Assembly (NCBI GenBank): GCA_029255685.2
Contig: CM055316.2
Coordinates: 74,229,237-74,293,236, forward strand
Length of the DNA stretch: 64,000 bases
From: Silene conica
Taxonomy: Eukaryota > Streptophyta > Magnoliopsida > Caryophyllales > Caryophyllaceae
Reading direction: 5' to 3'
The notes beneath the pieces are model-generated. The model ran no database searches. It had not been told where the DNA came from and worked only from the letters and a program-made list of their open reading frames with translations. This document shows positions 23,301 to 35,250 of this stretch, piece by piece. The position numbers were made by a program, and so were the translations under genes. The number at the start of each line of letters is the position of its first letter. Position 1 is the first letter of the stretch.

Positions 23301-26300
23301 ATTACACTAGCAAACTGAACATGTCATTGCTCTGTTTATGTTCTGTTACTCAGAACTGCATCTGTTCTTCAACATGGCAAAATAAGTTCCTATGGCAGGT
23401 TATAACTTATAAGGCGAAGTTGGCATGTAACTATCTTTGTAATCGTATGGACTTCTCCTATTTATAGTGGAATTTTTAGGAAGTTATGTTGAATGTACCC
23501 TTTCCAAGCTGAAGCCATCTCTGGACTCTGTCTTCCCATTTTATTTGAAATGAACAGTATGAGAGGGATAAAAAACCTCGACATCCTACGCTAGGACCGT
23601 AGGAGTAGGGGTAATTGATGTAGCCTATCAGAGATAATCATTTGTCTTCTTCATAAGAAGACATGTGCACATGCTGATACTCTAATAGAGTTTTGTAACA
23701 TCTAAAACCTCTTCTCTTTTACTTTACCGACTTTTCTACTGATACATTCTTCTCTTTTTCCTTAGGTGCTTGAAGACCTACATGCTATATGGGAGTGGAT
23801 TTTGACTGAGAAACTGCGCATCTCTAGAAGTGAAAGAATAATGTATTCTGCTATCCTTATTTTGCCAGAAACGTTTGATACTCGAGGTATTAAAATATTC
23901 TTCTTTTCCTTGGGCTAAAATAGCTATTATGTCTTTATAGCATGTTTTCAATCCTGTTTCATTTGCTCTTGTGTTCCTGACTCTCCATACTGAGTTCTGA
24001 GTAGAGATGGTCTTAATAAGAACATTGCATTCTGTAGCAATATGGTACCTATGAGGCTGTAATTTCTGTTACCGTTCCATGTATTTTTGTTTGTTATATA
24101 TTTGACAACAATGGATGTCTTAAGTATCTCTATTTAGGCTGTTGGTAATAACTCTACATGTCGTACAAGGCTACAATACAGAAGTTGAGGCTTAGAAATT
24201 ATTTATGGTACTCAAATACACCTTGAAAACGAAATATTGAATTTCATAAATGCTTTTATTGCAGAAATAAAGGAGTTAATGTCCCTTGTATTGAGAGATC
24301 TGTGTTTTGGTGTGGCAGTTGTCCATCAGGTGAGACAAGTCTTTCATGTTGCTTTTTATACTGCAATCCAGTCAATATGTTTTGTAGACTGGACCAGGAA
24401 TAGATTGTGTGTTGTTTAATGTGTGCATTTGTAAATTGTGACTATTCCGTTCCATTTGCTACAATATACTTTCCAAATTCATTTGCAATTATTTTAAAAA
24501 ACTGAAACGAATTCAATGTAATGGAGTACGGCATAGCATATCAAAGTAACCATTTGTTATTCACTGTGTTTTTGTTCTTCGCCCGCCTTTTCTTTGTAGG
24601 ACATGTCAACTGTAATTTCTATGTACATTTCTATTGTCAAAAGTGATTTTCCACTGTCTCATCTGTGTGGTCATGTTTGATTCTTGGACACTATTTGCAA
24701 ATTCTGGCATATCTTTGAATTTATTAGTGGATCTGTCGCTTAATCCCTGCACCAACATCATGAAACTAGTTGGTCCTTGTTCCTCTTTTTGCTATATGTT
24801 CTTATGCGGTTATTCCCAACTACTGTCCAGTTAATCGTTAATTGCATAGGACACAAGGAAGTCCTGTATCTGATATCAGTTTTTGGTTTATATCATCATG
24901 ACAAACAATTGTGTCATTGGTTACTAGCAAATATTCCTGACTACTGAGCAGTTAATCATTACTTATGTCTTGAACACATTGGTTGCAGGAAGCTCTTGCA
25001 ACAGTTTTTGGGAATGGTTTGTCCACCGCATGTGTCGTAAATATAGGCGCCCAAGTCACATCAGTCATTTGTATTGAGGTATGAGACTTGCACGAATGTT
25101 TGTTTTCCCTTTTTGCATCCGTCAGAGGTAGGAGAAAACAAATAATAAGACAGTTTGTAGTGGTTCATCTGCTTTTATTGGTGCCCAGTTCGCATCAGTC
25201 ATCTTATCTACCCCATCTTAGAACACAATTTTTTCCATGGTGGGACATATGGACCTTTCTCTGATCATGTTCTGTTTTTGGTTTTGTCACCAAGGTGCAT
25301 AATCAACATACCAATACAAAGTAATTAATAGCTGGAGAAGGGATATGGATACTAAAATCCAGATGAACATAAATAGGTTGCTAGCCATTAGTTACCAACC
25401 AACAAGTCATAAATCCTTTCTCCAATCATCTATGGCTCAAGGTATCCAGTTATCCACTACTGGCAGTTATGTAGCAGGGACTATATGGTATCACACGAGA
25501 GTGTTCCCTTTGATGTATGTCAATAAGAAAGATGTACCAATGTTATGATACGACACCTAATAAGCCACTTCCACTAAGCTTCAGAACAACATTATAGGTT
25601 CTATAGAGGAAAGCGAAAGACAAAAGGAAGTGACAAGCAGAGGTATCACCCAAACATTTGATTTATTATAATAAGAATAGTATACCAATGTCTCTTCTGA
25701 ACCTCAGGAAGTATTTAAAAAGAGTAACATTCCATCAAATGCTTCCAAGTAATCCAACACTTCCATTAACTTGCCTTAAAAATATTTTTTAAGCTTTTAT
25801 TTATCCTCATCAATTGCTCTTATAAACGTAGTTATCTAAAGCCCATTTTGTTAAGTTTCTTTGCGGGCTTTCTTAATGCGACAATAAATTCGCTAGTGAT
25901 GAGAAGAAACAACAATGCAATATTTTTATAACTGACTCTTCTTGGGACTCAACTTTAGGATGGAGTTACATTACCTGCCACAGGAATTACACTGTCATTT
26001 GGCGGAGAGGTATGATTTGGTCCCTGCTAAATTTGCTTCTCTTAATGATTTTAGTCTCATAAGAATTTAAAGTTGATGACAACAACAATGTCACCCACCC
26101 CAAGTACACCAAGAGCTCCTGCAATGGCGAGGTAGGAGGTTTGATACTTGGGTGTACATAGTGTTGCCCTTGTGTTTAACAACACGAAGAGGCTGTTTCT
26201 GAGAGACACAGAATGAAAGTCGCAGCGGAAATTGCATTTACTTCAAAATAAAAGAGGCGCAACTAGTTTAATGAGCCATTATGCTCTATTCTATCATAAT

Positions 26301-29300
26301 TCAGAATTTAAGTTTTTCTTCTATTCCTTGAATATTTCTTATTCAGGACATATCAAGATGCCTACTGTGGACACAAAGGCATCACCAGACATGGCCTCCA
26401 ATTCGAACAGATGCGTTAGCAAAACCTATTGATCTGCTGATGCTTAATCGGCTAAAGGAATCTAATTGTCAGATTAAGGTAATTCTTGTCACTTACTAGC
26501 GAACTATTTTGAATTAATATCCATTTAAAAACAGAAAGGTATGTTGGCTTTTAAGTTTCTTAACATGGATATTTTTGTACTGGTGAATTACTGCACAACA
26601 TTTGACTAAAATGTTTTTACTCCTAAATTCACATCACAATTTGACTTCCATACGCAGGATGGTGAGACTGATGCCGTAGTTGTAGTTCATTCATATGAGG
26701 ATAGCATGCCTGCTGGAGCTCATAAGACAAAGCTAACAGCTCTTAATGTAGGTGTTTCTGGTATATCTGATCAGCTTATATTTATCTTGCCCATGTCTCT
26801 CTCCACTTTGTTCTTCTTCAAAGTGTTCTTTGACTCTTTGTTACATCCTTTTGCCCATGTCTCTCTCCTCTTTGTTCTTCTTCAAAGTGTTCTTTGACTC
26901 TTTGTTACATCCTTTTGCCTTTTCCTTTCTCTTGTTGCTCTTACTAGACACCCTTGAAATACAATATGGGATATCAACAGTCATATGGCATGTCGAACAT
27001 GTATGACGTATCCTGTGTCGGACATGTGACACAGTGTGTAAGAGAATTGTCAAAGTAACATAGTGTAGAACTGTAGAACACAATGTAACGCCTTTATGAT
27101 TTATAAGGAAATGAGCTCTAACCTTTGTCAAAATCTGTAGTACAGACAATTATCTACAATGAACTGGCTGTCGACTATCTCCTGCGTGTAATGTCTTCCA
27201 TTTGTATTTGTTTTGTTCTTGAAGGAGTTGCAGACTTGCAGTTAGTTTTGCTATTAGCTCTGTCAGTTTCCGTCCTATTGATGTGTCAGCAATCAGTCTA
27301 TTTTGGTTTGCTGATTATATAAATCGTTGTACAATGTACATAGATATATAATCATCTGACAAATGATAGTGATATATTTTCTTTTTCGGTTATTTACTAT
27401 CCATCTGTTTAAGTGTACTTTTGCAAATTATTTCGTTAGTGGTCGTAGGGTAATGAAAAATTCACGGCATTTCATTTCATCATTAATTTCCCAACACCAT
27501 CTCGGCCTCTGATTTCCAGCACTGAAATTGTACAATGTGGGATGAGTGGAAAATTAATACTTTCTTGAATCAGGTTCCTCCTATGGGTTTGTTTTATCCC
27601 AGACTTTTGGTTCCAGAAGTTTATCCTCCACCACCCCGCAAATGGTGTGTCTCTACCTTGGCGTTAGATTTCCCTGAGCTTGTTAAATTAGGCATTGTCA
27701 ACTTGTCTCTTGAAGTTTCTCTAGTTTACTCATTGGGACGAACTTACCTTTTACTCTACAGGTTTAATGATTATGAGGATATGCTGGAAGATAGCTTCCA
27801 AATGGAATTTCCAAGGAGACCTGATGTGACAGACTTGTACCCTGGCTTCAATCCTGGAATTCCTATGTGGGATAGTTATCCAGCTTTTACTAATAAGCCC
27901 AAAAAGGAAGAAAAAATTGGCCTTGCTGAAGCCATCACAAAAAGCATTATGTTAACTGGTGAGTTGAAGTGTCTAAATGTTGCGTTCGTACTGTCAATTG
28001 TACATCACAAAAAGCATTGTATTAAGTTTCTGGTTTCTATTGTCTTCGGCAGGGCGTATAGAATTCCAGAGAAAATTGTTTGCTAGCATACAACTGGTGA
28101 GTTTGCGATCTGTGATGTATAATTAAATGTATAATGTACCCCATCCAAAATATATTTCTCCATTTATCGTTGGTGGTCAATGGATGTCAACTTCGTAATA
28201 TCTTTCATGTTTGATTTATAAAAATGATTATTTTTATATTACGATTATTGAAAGTGGTTGCTATTGTTTATTGAAAATCGGTCAAAGTTGACATCCGTTA
28301 ACCGTCAAAATCAAATGGGTACAATGTTATTGGGATGGAGGGAGAATTACATGGATGAATGCTTGGTAAACCTAATTAGTATTTTCTTTTAGGGCGGTGG
28401 AGTTGCTCTGACGAATGGTCTTGTTGCCGCAGTGGAAGATAGGTTTGTTTCTGTTCGACTGAAGCTATGTTCCTCAAACTTAACTTCTGGTTAGACTAGA
28501 AAACATTTCAACGGGATCTTACAACTTAACAATCACTCATCCTGCTGAACACTGTCTTGTTCTTTCTTCGAAATTATATGACTCTAATTTATCAGTAAAC
28601 TCTTCAAGTATTACGGTTGTTGCAGGGTCTTGCATGCGATTCCTTCGAATGAAGCAATAGATATGGTTGAGGTTAGTGCAGAAAGCTTCTGTAATCTTTG
28701 TTGATAGTTATGGCTAATATCTGAATTACTGGATTTACTTGGCTTCTTTAGGCGGTCGAAGCTTTTTTACCTGTGGTTTAGCGTTCTTCTTAAACTGCGT
28801 GATGATTTAAACAATACGGGTTGTATGCATACCCTGAAATTGTCTTGCTTGCATGAATTTAAGACTGATCACATTATTTGTTTGCAGGTTCTACCATCAA
28901 GAAATAACCCACTCTATGTTTCATGGAAAGGTGGCGTGGTAAGTACATGATAATAAGTTGCTTAACTAGATGCAAGATGACATTTATAATACAATCGATA
29001 ATGTTTAGTGTAAATTTCAGCAGCGAGTCTGGTGAGACGGTTGTATGCATACAACCAAGCGACTAAGTGACTAACCTACTCTTAAATGTGAAAGACGACT
29101 TTATGTTGCTTGGCTATATGCATACACATTATGCAAGCTCCTCGCAATTTCAGTCCACAACATTTACCCGCACTAGCAGCTTTACTGTTGCAGCGTTCTT
29201 AGCACAGCAGTCAGTATACTTTAATGGTATTAAAATTTGATGTGTTTTTGGCTGTACTCCTGCAATCTACAGATTCTCGGAATTCTGGATTTCAACAGGG

Positions 29301-29416
29301 AGGCTTGGATACACAGGGAAGATTGGATCCGTGGGGGATTGTATATCGGTACAAACCGCAAGTATAAAGACTCATATTATATCCAAGCTCAGCCATTGTG
29401 CTATATCAATTCCTGA
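20372..29416 (+). CDS. ARP9: Actin-related protein 9 (ARP9)
   Basis: This is an actin-fold nuclear protein, the plant relative of yeast and animal Arp8, which belongs to the INO80 nucleosome remodeller. I place 20 exons: 20372-20374 (ATG only), 20474-20546, 20683-20801, 21051-21110, 21657-21719, 22682-22784, 23008-23219, 23766-23886, 24265-24329, 24989-25078, 25959-26009, 26347-26478, 26658-26747, 27574-27644, 27762-27958, 28053-28096, 28393-28442, 28626-28671, 28888-28938 and 29273-29416. They join in frame to 594 residues, close to the Arabidopsis length. Recognisable parts are the N-terminal VINPGSANIKIGLASQDVPL (actin phosphate-binding region), NIGAQVTSVICIEDG (second phosphate loop) and GGGVALTNG (the actin-like adenosine-binding motif). 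The stretch after about residue 100 is a charged insertion typical of Arp8/ARP9. The intron after exon 5 uses a GC donor. The single-codon first exon rests on homology plus GT/AG signals and is the least certain part. The gene looks intact. Confidence 0.93.
21283..21570. mobile_element. MITE-like repeat in ARP9 intron 4
   Basis: It starts TTATGGGTGTGTTGGATACG, ends CCCTCCATCCAAACAAGGCC, and carries CCCTCCATTTCCCTCCC in the middle. Its design matches 15711-15950 in HRLI-B intron 1. No exact target duplication was found. Confidence 0.45.
21959..22464 (+). repeat. 253-bp tandem duplication in ARP9 intron 5
   Basis: Bases 21959-22211 are repeated at 22212-22464 with only a handful of differences. 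The duplication lies entirely in the intron that follows the GC donor and does not affect coding. Confidence 0.9.
26789..26920 (+). repeat. 62-bp tandem duplication in ARP9 intron 13
   Basis: A pyrimidine-rich unit starting GCCCATGTCTCTCTCC occurs twice with one or two differences (about 26789 and 26851). Confidence 0.85.
28140..28344. mobile_element. Degenerate Stowaway-like MITE in ARP9 intron 16
   Basis: The left end CCCCATCCAAAATATATTTC after TA and the right end TTGGGATGGAGGGAG suggest mariner-type terminal repeats. The right TA is lost. The interior holds inverted TCAACTT/AAGTTGACATCC sequences. Confidence 0.4.
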
Positions 29417-29950
29417 TTGTCAAAACCGATTATTCTGAATTTCTGACACTAATATATCTCGATCGAGCATGTCTACAAGTCCTGGAAGGGGAGAGTCACT
29501 GCTACAAGCCTCATTCACTATCTTCATCAATTGTACGGACGTAATTCAGGCTGGGTTGAGTTAGTTTTGCTTGATGTTCATGGTCAGTCACTCACCAAAA
29601 GTTGGATGTCCTGCCAATCCTCGCGACAAGAATGTGTTTATGCAAAATCATTTTGTGTAGGTTATCCCACTGTAGTCTGTAATACAAGTCTTCCGCAATT
29701 GCCAATTGTTTGAAGCTCGAAAAACATCAATGACATTGCAGTAACAAGAAACTAGCCAAATATCGCTAATTCCGACTGAATGAAAACATCATGAATCACG
29801 AATTCATATAAAATCCTTATTCCAATTACACAACAATACATTCACTTAATCAATAGTTACTGAAGTTTCAGACAATACAACCTACTGATCGAGACAGAGT
29901 GAGTACAACAATGCGGCCCTATATCGGATCACAATTTTACTATACGAAAA
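29417..29950. other. Convergent 3' UTR region of ARP9 and the isomerase
   Basis: ARP9 ends at 29416 (plus) and the isomerase ends at 29951 (minus), leaving 534 bases for both 3' UTRs. A 60-codon open frame here is not supported. Confidence 0.6.
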
Positions 29951-30679
29951 TCAAAGCCGAGGAACAACCAAAGACCTCCTATCCAACCCAAGCTCCTTAC
30001 TCAACACAGGGTACAACCCTTTCCTAATCTCACCATACACTTCCCCGTTCCACTTCCTCTTAACCAATTCCTCACCCAATTCCACCGCTTTTGCCACCAC
30101 CTCCTTCTCATCCTTCCCAACCACATCCACCACCCCAAACTCCACCGCCTCTGCCGCCTTCAACTTCCTCCCATGCAACAAAATATCCCTCCTCGCCACC
30201 GCGGACGCTACCTTCTCCTTAAACAACACATTAAAATACTCAGGAAATGTCATCCCAATATCCACCTCACTCATGTACAACACTCCTTTATCACCCCTCA
30301 TAATCACATAATCATGCGATAACGCAAGAACAAACCCCGCCGCCGCTGCGTGTCCTGTTACCGCCGCAATTGTCGGCATCGGGAGAGCCATTAGGTCTGC
30401 CACCACCGGTTTAAACGACTCCACCATACCGTGGAGCCGGTCCATGAACCCGCCGCCGCCGCCGGACTGGGCCCATTTAAGGTCGAATCCGTTGGAGAAG
30501 AAACGGCCGGTGGCGGTAGTGATGAGGGCGGAGGGGACGGCGGGGGAGGAGAGGGATTGGGACTTGATATCGGCGAGGGCGGTCCGGATGTCGGAGATTA
30601 GCGTAGGATTAAGACGGTGTTCGTCATCGCCGGTTAGGGTTAGGATGAATAAATTGCCGCGTTTTTCGACGGTACACAT
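29951..30679 (-). CDS. Delta3,delta2-enoyl-CoA isomerase, peroxisomal (ECI/IBR10 type)
   Basis: This crotonase-fold enzyme moves a cis- or trans-3 double bond to trans-2-enoyl-CoA, letting unsaturated fatty acids enter peroxisomal beta-oxidation. Members of this plant group (ECI1, ECI2/IBR10, ECI3) also act in conversion of indole-3-butyric acid. The single uninterrupted frame of 242 residues matches the intronless Arabidopsis homologues in size. Visible features are the oxyanion-hole segment FFSNGFDL (60-67), the second crotonase motif with GHAAAAGFVLAL (109-120), and the acidic residue E138 in MSEVDIGM, which is the family's catalytic base. The C-terminal tripeptide PRL is one of the major plant peroxisome targeting signals (PTS1). 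The third position of codons is C/G-rich compared with neighbours, especially near the start. It lies convergent to ARP9. Confidence 0.92.
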   Translation of the reverse strand: MCTVEKRGNLFILTLTGDDEHRLNPTLISDIRTALADIKSQSLSSPAVPSALITTATGRFFSNGFDLKWAQSGGGGGFMDRLHGMVESFKPVVADLMALPMPTIAAVTGHAAAAGFVLALSHDYVIMRGDKGVLYMSEVDIGMTFPEYFNVLFKEKVASAVARRDILLHGRKLKAAEAVEFGVVDVVGKDEKEVVAKAVELGEELVKRKWNGEVYGEIRKGLYPVLSKELGLDRRSLVVPRL

Positions 30680-32113
30680 GTTGACGGAGGAGGGAAATTT
30701 GCGTGATTAGTTTGTATTGTTTGTTTGGTGTGTGGTGTTTGACCTTTTTAAGGAATGATCTTATTTATGGTGGGAGAGGTAGTTTACAGGTGAAGAAGGT
30801 GTGTTGTTTGGTGAGATATGTCCCAACTATTGGTAATTTTAGGCTAGAAACTATGAGAATCAGAGAATGGATAAGGGTAGAGATGCCAACTCACTCCGGC
30901 AAATGGATTTTTAGGTTCGTCGTGAGTAGGTCAGTTAAACGGGTTAATTGGCGGTTGGGGCAGTTTGGGTTGAGTCTTTCTGGGTATGTAGACTTGGATC
31001 GAGTCATTTTGGGTTCGGGTAAATTATTGTCTAGTTATTTGTAGATAATAATCAGTTTGTAATAATAAACATCGAATCGGGTTATATTGGGTGGATCAAT
31101 TTAGGCTCGGTCCAAATTTGAGTCTTAAGTTCAGGTATCGGGTCAATTTTGACTGATTTGTTATAAACCATCCGTCATAACTCATTGGTTCATATAGGGT
31201 TATGTCAGCAAAGAGAATTATTTGTTATATTTGATGTTTAATTCTGTCTCGATACACATCAACATATTTTCATATTTGTTATATAAAGTTTTTATTTGTA
31301 ATAAGTGATGGGTCAAGATATGTATGAGGTGAGATAAATGAGACACAAAAGTGGGACAGATGATCCTCACTATATATAGGTTAGGAATTTTGAATATGCT
31401 ATTATATGAGTTATATATATTAATTTTAAATTAGAATACTTATAAATTTTCACGGCTTTTGCCTAAGACGGTGTACATCATGGCGTTTTTAAATGGTGCA
31501 CACCTTAACAAAGGGAGGTGATTTGTGTGATTTTTGACTTTTTGAGGATTAATCTTAAGAAGTAGTGGTGTGAGCCTGCGAGGGGTATGTGCTTTTAATA
31601 ATAATGGTAAAGGTTTGTTGGATGGTGAGAGCTGAAATCAGTGTTGATAATTGTAAGCTGGAAAAAGGAGAAAATCCCACATCGGAGATAAAAGATAGTT
31701 ACATGAAGGCACTGTGTATAAATAGTATCTGGCTATTATTTGACAAATTAAAAGGGTCGGTTGGCTAAATATGCCATGCTCGCCCAATACAATGGCGAGT
31801 GCTGTATGGCTATCAAGACATATGGCCGACATAATTTGTGGAAACTTCATAGGGTTGGCTCGCTTGGCCGACCCTCCATTAAATTCCAACTTCCTTCTAT
31901 TTTTTCCTGAGATCTGTACATAGTTTTATTTTACTAATCCTGTGTATAAAGGGCGATTGGTGTTTGTAGGGGATCAATTGTCAAGACTTTGACGATTTTG
32001 CTTTTAAACTTATCCAGGGGTTTAAGGCCTCGGGCAATTACAGTCGTGGAGTTAAGTTAAGGTTAACAAATTAATTGATAGGGTAGAATGGTATAAAACA
32101 ATTAAAAAAGTTA
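30680..32113. other. Upstream region of the isomerase and repeat-rich spacer
   Basis: Bases 30720-31190 are rich in TTGGGTT/CGGGTT strings of repeat origin. At 31675-31685 a perfect USE-like TCCCACATCGG is followed by TATAAATA at 31717-31724, probably part of an LTR- or TRIM-like relic (see rejected items). I see no gene. Confidence 0.45.
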
Positions 32114-32302
32114 CTCCCTCCGATTTTCTATGTTGTTATTCTTTTCATTTTGGTTTAATAACAATGATGTTTCCTCTTTTGGACAATATTGTGTGGTCCA
32201 AAATTAATTTTATGTGGGGTCATATGTATTGTGTGGTCCAAATTAATTCTCTTATTTCTTGTGTCAAAATGAAAAGGGAACAACACAAGAAATCGGAGGG
32301 AG
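32114..32302. mobile_element. Stowaway MITE (189 bp)
   Basis: It begins CTCCCTCCGATTTTCTATGT and ends ACAAGAAATCGGAGGGAG, with TA on both sides (32112-32113 and 32303-32304). The terminal repeats are nearly perfect, suggesting a young copy. The internal GTGTGGTCCAAAATTAATTT is shared with related copies. Confidence 0.85.
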
Positions 32303-33965
32303 TACTAAATATGGACAATGAGACACTTTGCTGAATAGACAAAAATGGACAATGAGACATTATTTATGGGTAGGAGAGAGTATATGGTATACTAACCTTC
32401 AGCAAGGCACTATTTTGATTTTAAACTTTAAAGCAAATTGGTTTGTCATAGGGTATTAACGTGTAAATTCATTTGCGGGTTTTCTCATTGCTTACTTTAA
32501 TTATTTAATTAAGATTTTTATTTATTTATTTATTTATTTATGGTATTTATAAAAATATTTGTGATATTTAATCATGTATAAAGACTAAAGAGTACAATAT
32601 GTCACCGTTTAAAAGAGATTCTCACAAAACTAAAACTTTAAGTCTGTCACAAGTTTGCAACGGGTCAATTTATCCATGTTGGTAGATAAGATGAAACAGT
32701 TTGTTCCTCTCGAGGTACTTTATTTTTGTCTTATATCTCACATGGGTATTATCTTACTGAATATGTCCGTTAAAAATAAGAATTTATGTATAAAAAGTAG
32801 CTTATCATCAATTCATCTTACCTATAATAATCACAAGCTTGTATCACAAGTCACAACCCTACCCTGCTTACTCTCTCGCTTGCGCTTCCACTCATCCTTT
32901 TATCTCATGTCAGTACGTCACGAGTTCATCACCATAAATAAAAAGGGCAGGATGATTTTAGAATGGATGATTTTAAGTCTCATGTCATTTCCATTTGTGT
33001 GTTTTGTCTATATAAGATTTTAGTTGATCATTTCAAATCGACTTAGTTTTGACAAGCGTATAAGCCAACTAATAACTGGATTTAGCCCATTGGATTGTAT
33101 AAGCCCACTAATATAACCACTACTTTAAATCTCATACAATTGCAAAGGAAGAGATATACAAATGAGAAAGAAAATTAAAGCTCAGTATTACATTTTTATG
33201 TCTAATATAAAACCTTGTTATTAGTATAATATAAATGAAATTTTTTTTTTGGTGACAAAATGAGAGAAAATTATAGCTCTATTGTATGACATTTTTATGT
33301 GAGATGTTAAAATATATAGTACGAAGTAACACTTTTTCACTCCTATAATAATTGATACTTTTAATCAAATATTCGCAATTAGGAACGTAACATTATTTAA
33401 AATAAAAATATTTACTTTCTTCTACGTTTCTCTATTTTCCAAACCATGGTTTATAATTTTAAATTTTGTAACACCCATAATTTATGTGTTGTGATACTTT
33501 TTCTATCAAGAAAACTTATTTCTAACACTCGTATATCTCTTGATTTATATGGGTGTACCATTTATATATTTTTAAAAAAAATAAAGGTATCATGGCCACT
33601 AATACTATTTAATATTTTTTTAAAAAAATTACAAAAGCAGTGTTATAATTTTTAAGGTTTTTTTTGCACAATAATTTTTAAGTTTTTACATCGAATATAA
33701 CTGTATATGTTTTCTAAATAATGGAAAAATTTGTCACACCTATACATACAAATTTTTTTTCTTTATTTAGGTATGGGGGTATTTTAAAGGAAAAATTACG
33801 AATAGCATTATTTTTCTTTTTCAGTTTATAGGGAATTGTCTCTCGCATCTTCTTGCAGGATTTGTCCGTGATCAAAAATTATGTAATTGTTGCCAAAAGT
33901 ATTAGACGAAAAATGAATAAAGTAAAATGTGAATCTTCCTGCGTAACTAAAAAAAAGTGTATTTA
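32303..33965. other. AT-rich spacer
   Basis: A fragment near 32640-32800 resembles the GTCTTGC/GACGGGT MITE of 20111-20290. Otherwise only AT-rich sequence with homopolymer runs; no gene. Confidence 0.5.
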
Positions 33966-34324
33966 TAGGGATGACAATGGATCGGGGTTGGATCGGGTTT
34001 TGCGAGATCCAAATCCGATCCACTTATTTAGTGGATCACCGATTCATCCAAACCCAATCCATATCCAAAAGTCAATGATCCATATCCAGTACACCATTTT
34101 TTTTGTATCATCCATATCCATACCCGATCCATGATCCAATCCAAAACCCTATCCATAACCCGACCCATATCCATTTCAAACCCAATCCATACTCATTTCA
34201 AAGCGCACACATTATAATAGTAATTCCGCTATCCATAACCTGATCCATATCAGTTCAGTTGCATTTACTTCGTTAGTCGTTACATTTTATTCTTTTAGAC
34301 TTGAAATCTTAGGCCCTGTTCTTT

Positions 34325-34560
34325 TGGACTGAAACTTAACTGAACTGAACTGAACTGAACTTATAGGATCTGAACTGAACTTATAGGATCTGAACTGAAC
34401 TTATAGGAACTGAACTGAACTGAACTTATAGGAACTGAACTGAACTGAACTTATATGAACTGAACTGAACTTATAGCAACTGAACTGAACTTATAGGAAC
34501 TGAACTGAACTGAACTGAACTTATAGGATCTGAACTGGACTTAACTTATAGGATATGAAG
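34325..34560 (+). repeat. Minisatellite, left arm (CTGAACTGAACTTATAGG)
   Basis: Ten or so units of about 18-23 bases built from (CTGAA)n plus CTTATAGGA follow the left terminal repeat. The same units return in the same orientation in the right arm. Confidence 0.85.
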
Positions 34561-34615
34561 TGAACTAAACTTATAAAACCAAACTTAATTAACTTTATTT
34601 TAATTTAAGTTAACT

Positions 34616-34706
34616 ATTATTATTATTATTATTATTATTGTTATTGTTGTTGTTGTTATAATTGTAATTATTATTATTATTGTTGTTGTTGTTATTATTA
34701 TTATTA
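34616..34706. repeat. (TTA)n/(GTT)n microsatellite
   Basis: Tracts of TTA and TTG trinucleotides form the middle of the Tourist-like element. Confidence 0.85.
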
Positions 34707-35054
34707 TATGACATTGATAAAAAATAGTCTAAAATACATTATACTACGATGACATTACGATAAAAAATACTCACTATTACAATTTTCTCTAACCATTTAT
34801 TTTCTCTAACAATAAATGGTAATGAAGAAGTTGATTAATTGGAGAGTGACAATTGGTGAGGGTGAGTGTGTCTATAATGAGTAGTTTTTTTTTGGCATTA
34901 ACGAGGATGATAGTTTGACATTAATTAAAGAGTAAAAGACGGGTAAATTATTAATGAGTTGTTTTTTTATAGATGACGTGTATCGAATAATTAAAGCAAA
35001 ATGTTTGTATCGGTTGTTAAAAATATTACTCCGTATACAACTTTTCTTAATTGA

Positions 35055-35250
35055 GTTTATATGAACTGAACTTATAGGAACTGAACTGAACTGAACTTAT
35101 ATGAACTGAACTGAACTGAACTGAACTGAACTTATAAGAACTGAACTGAACTTATAGGAACTGAACTGAACTTAACTTATAGGATCTGAACTGAACTGAA
35201 CTTATAGGAACTGAACTGAACTGAACTGAACTTATAGGATCTGAAGTGAA
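35055..35250 (+). repeat. Minisatellite, right arm (CTGAACTGAACTTATAGG)
   Basis: Eight to nine units of the same family as in the left arm precede the right terminal repeat. Confidence 0.85.

Noticed and set aside
27535-28086. 183-codon open frame in the ARP9 region
   Set aside because: It is ARP9 exons 14 and 15 read through introns 14 and 15 in one frame. The spliced model with GT-AG junctions fits ARP9 better.
31675-31724. Second snRNA-type promoter (USE plus TATA)
   Set aside because: The gap is about 31 bases and no snRNA follows; such motifs are common in LTR and TRIM sequences.
31642-32042. Possible solo LTR or TRIM (TGTTGATAATTG...CAATTACA with TCCCACATCGG)
   Set aside because: No matching target duplication, no primer-binding site or polypurine tract next to it; only the TCCCACATCGG motif suggests it.
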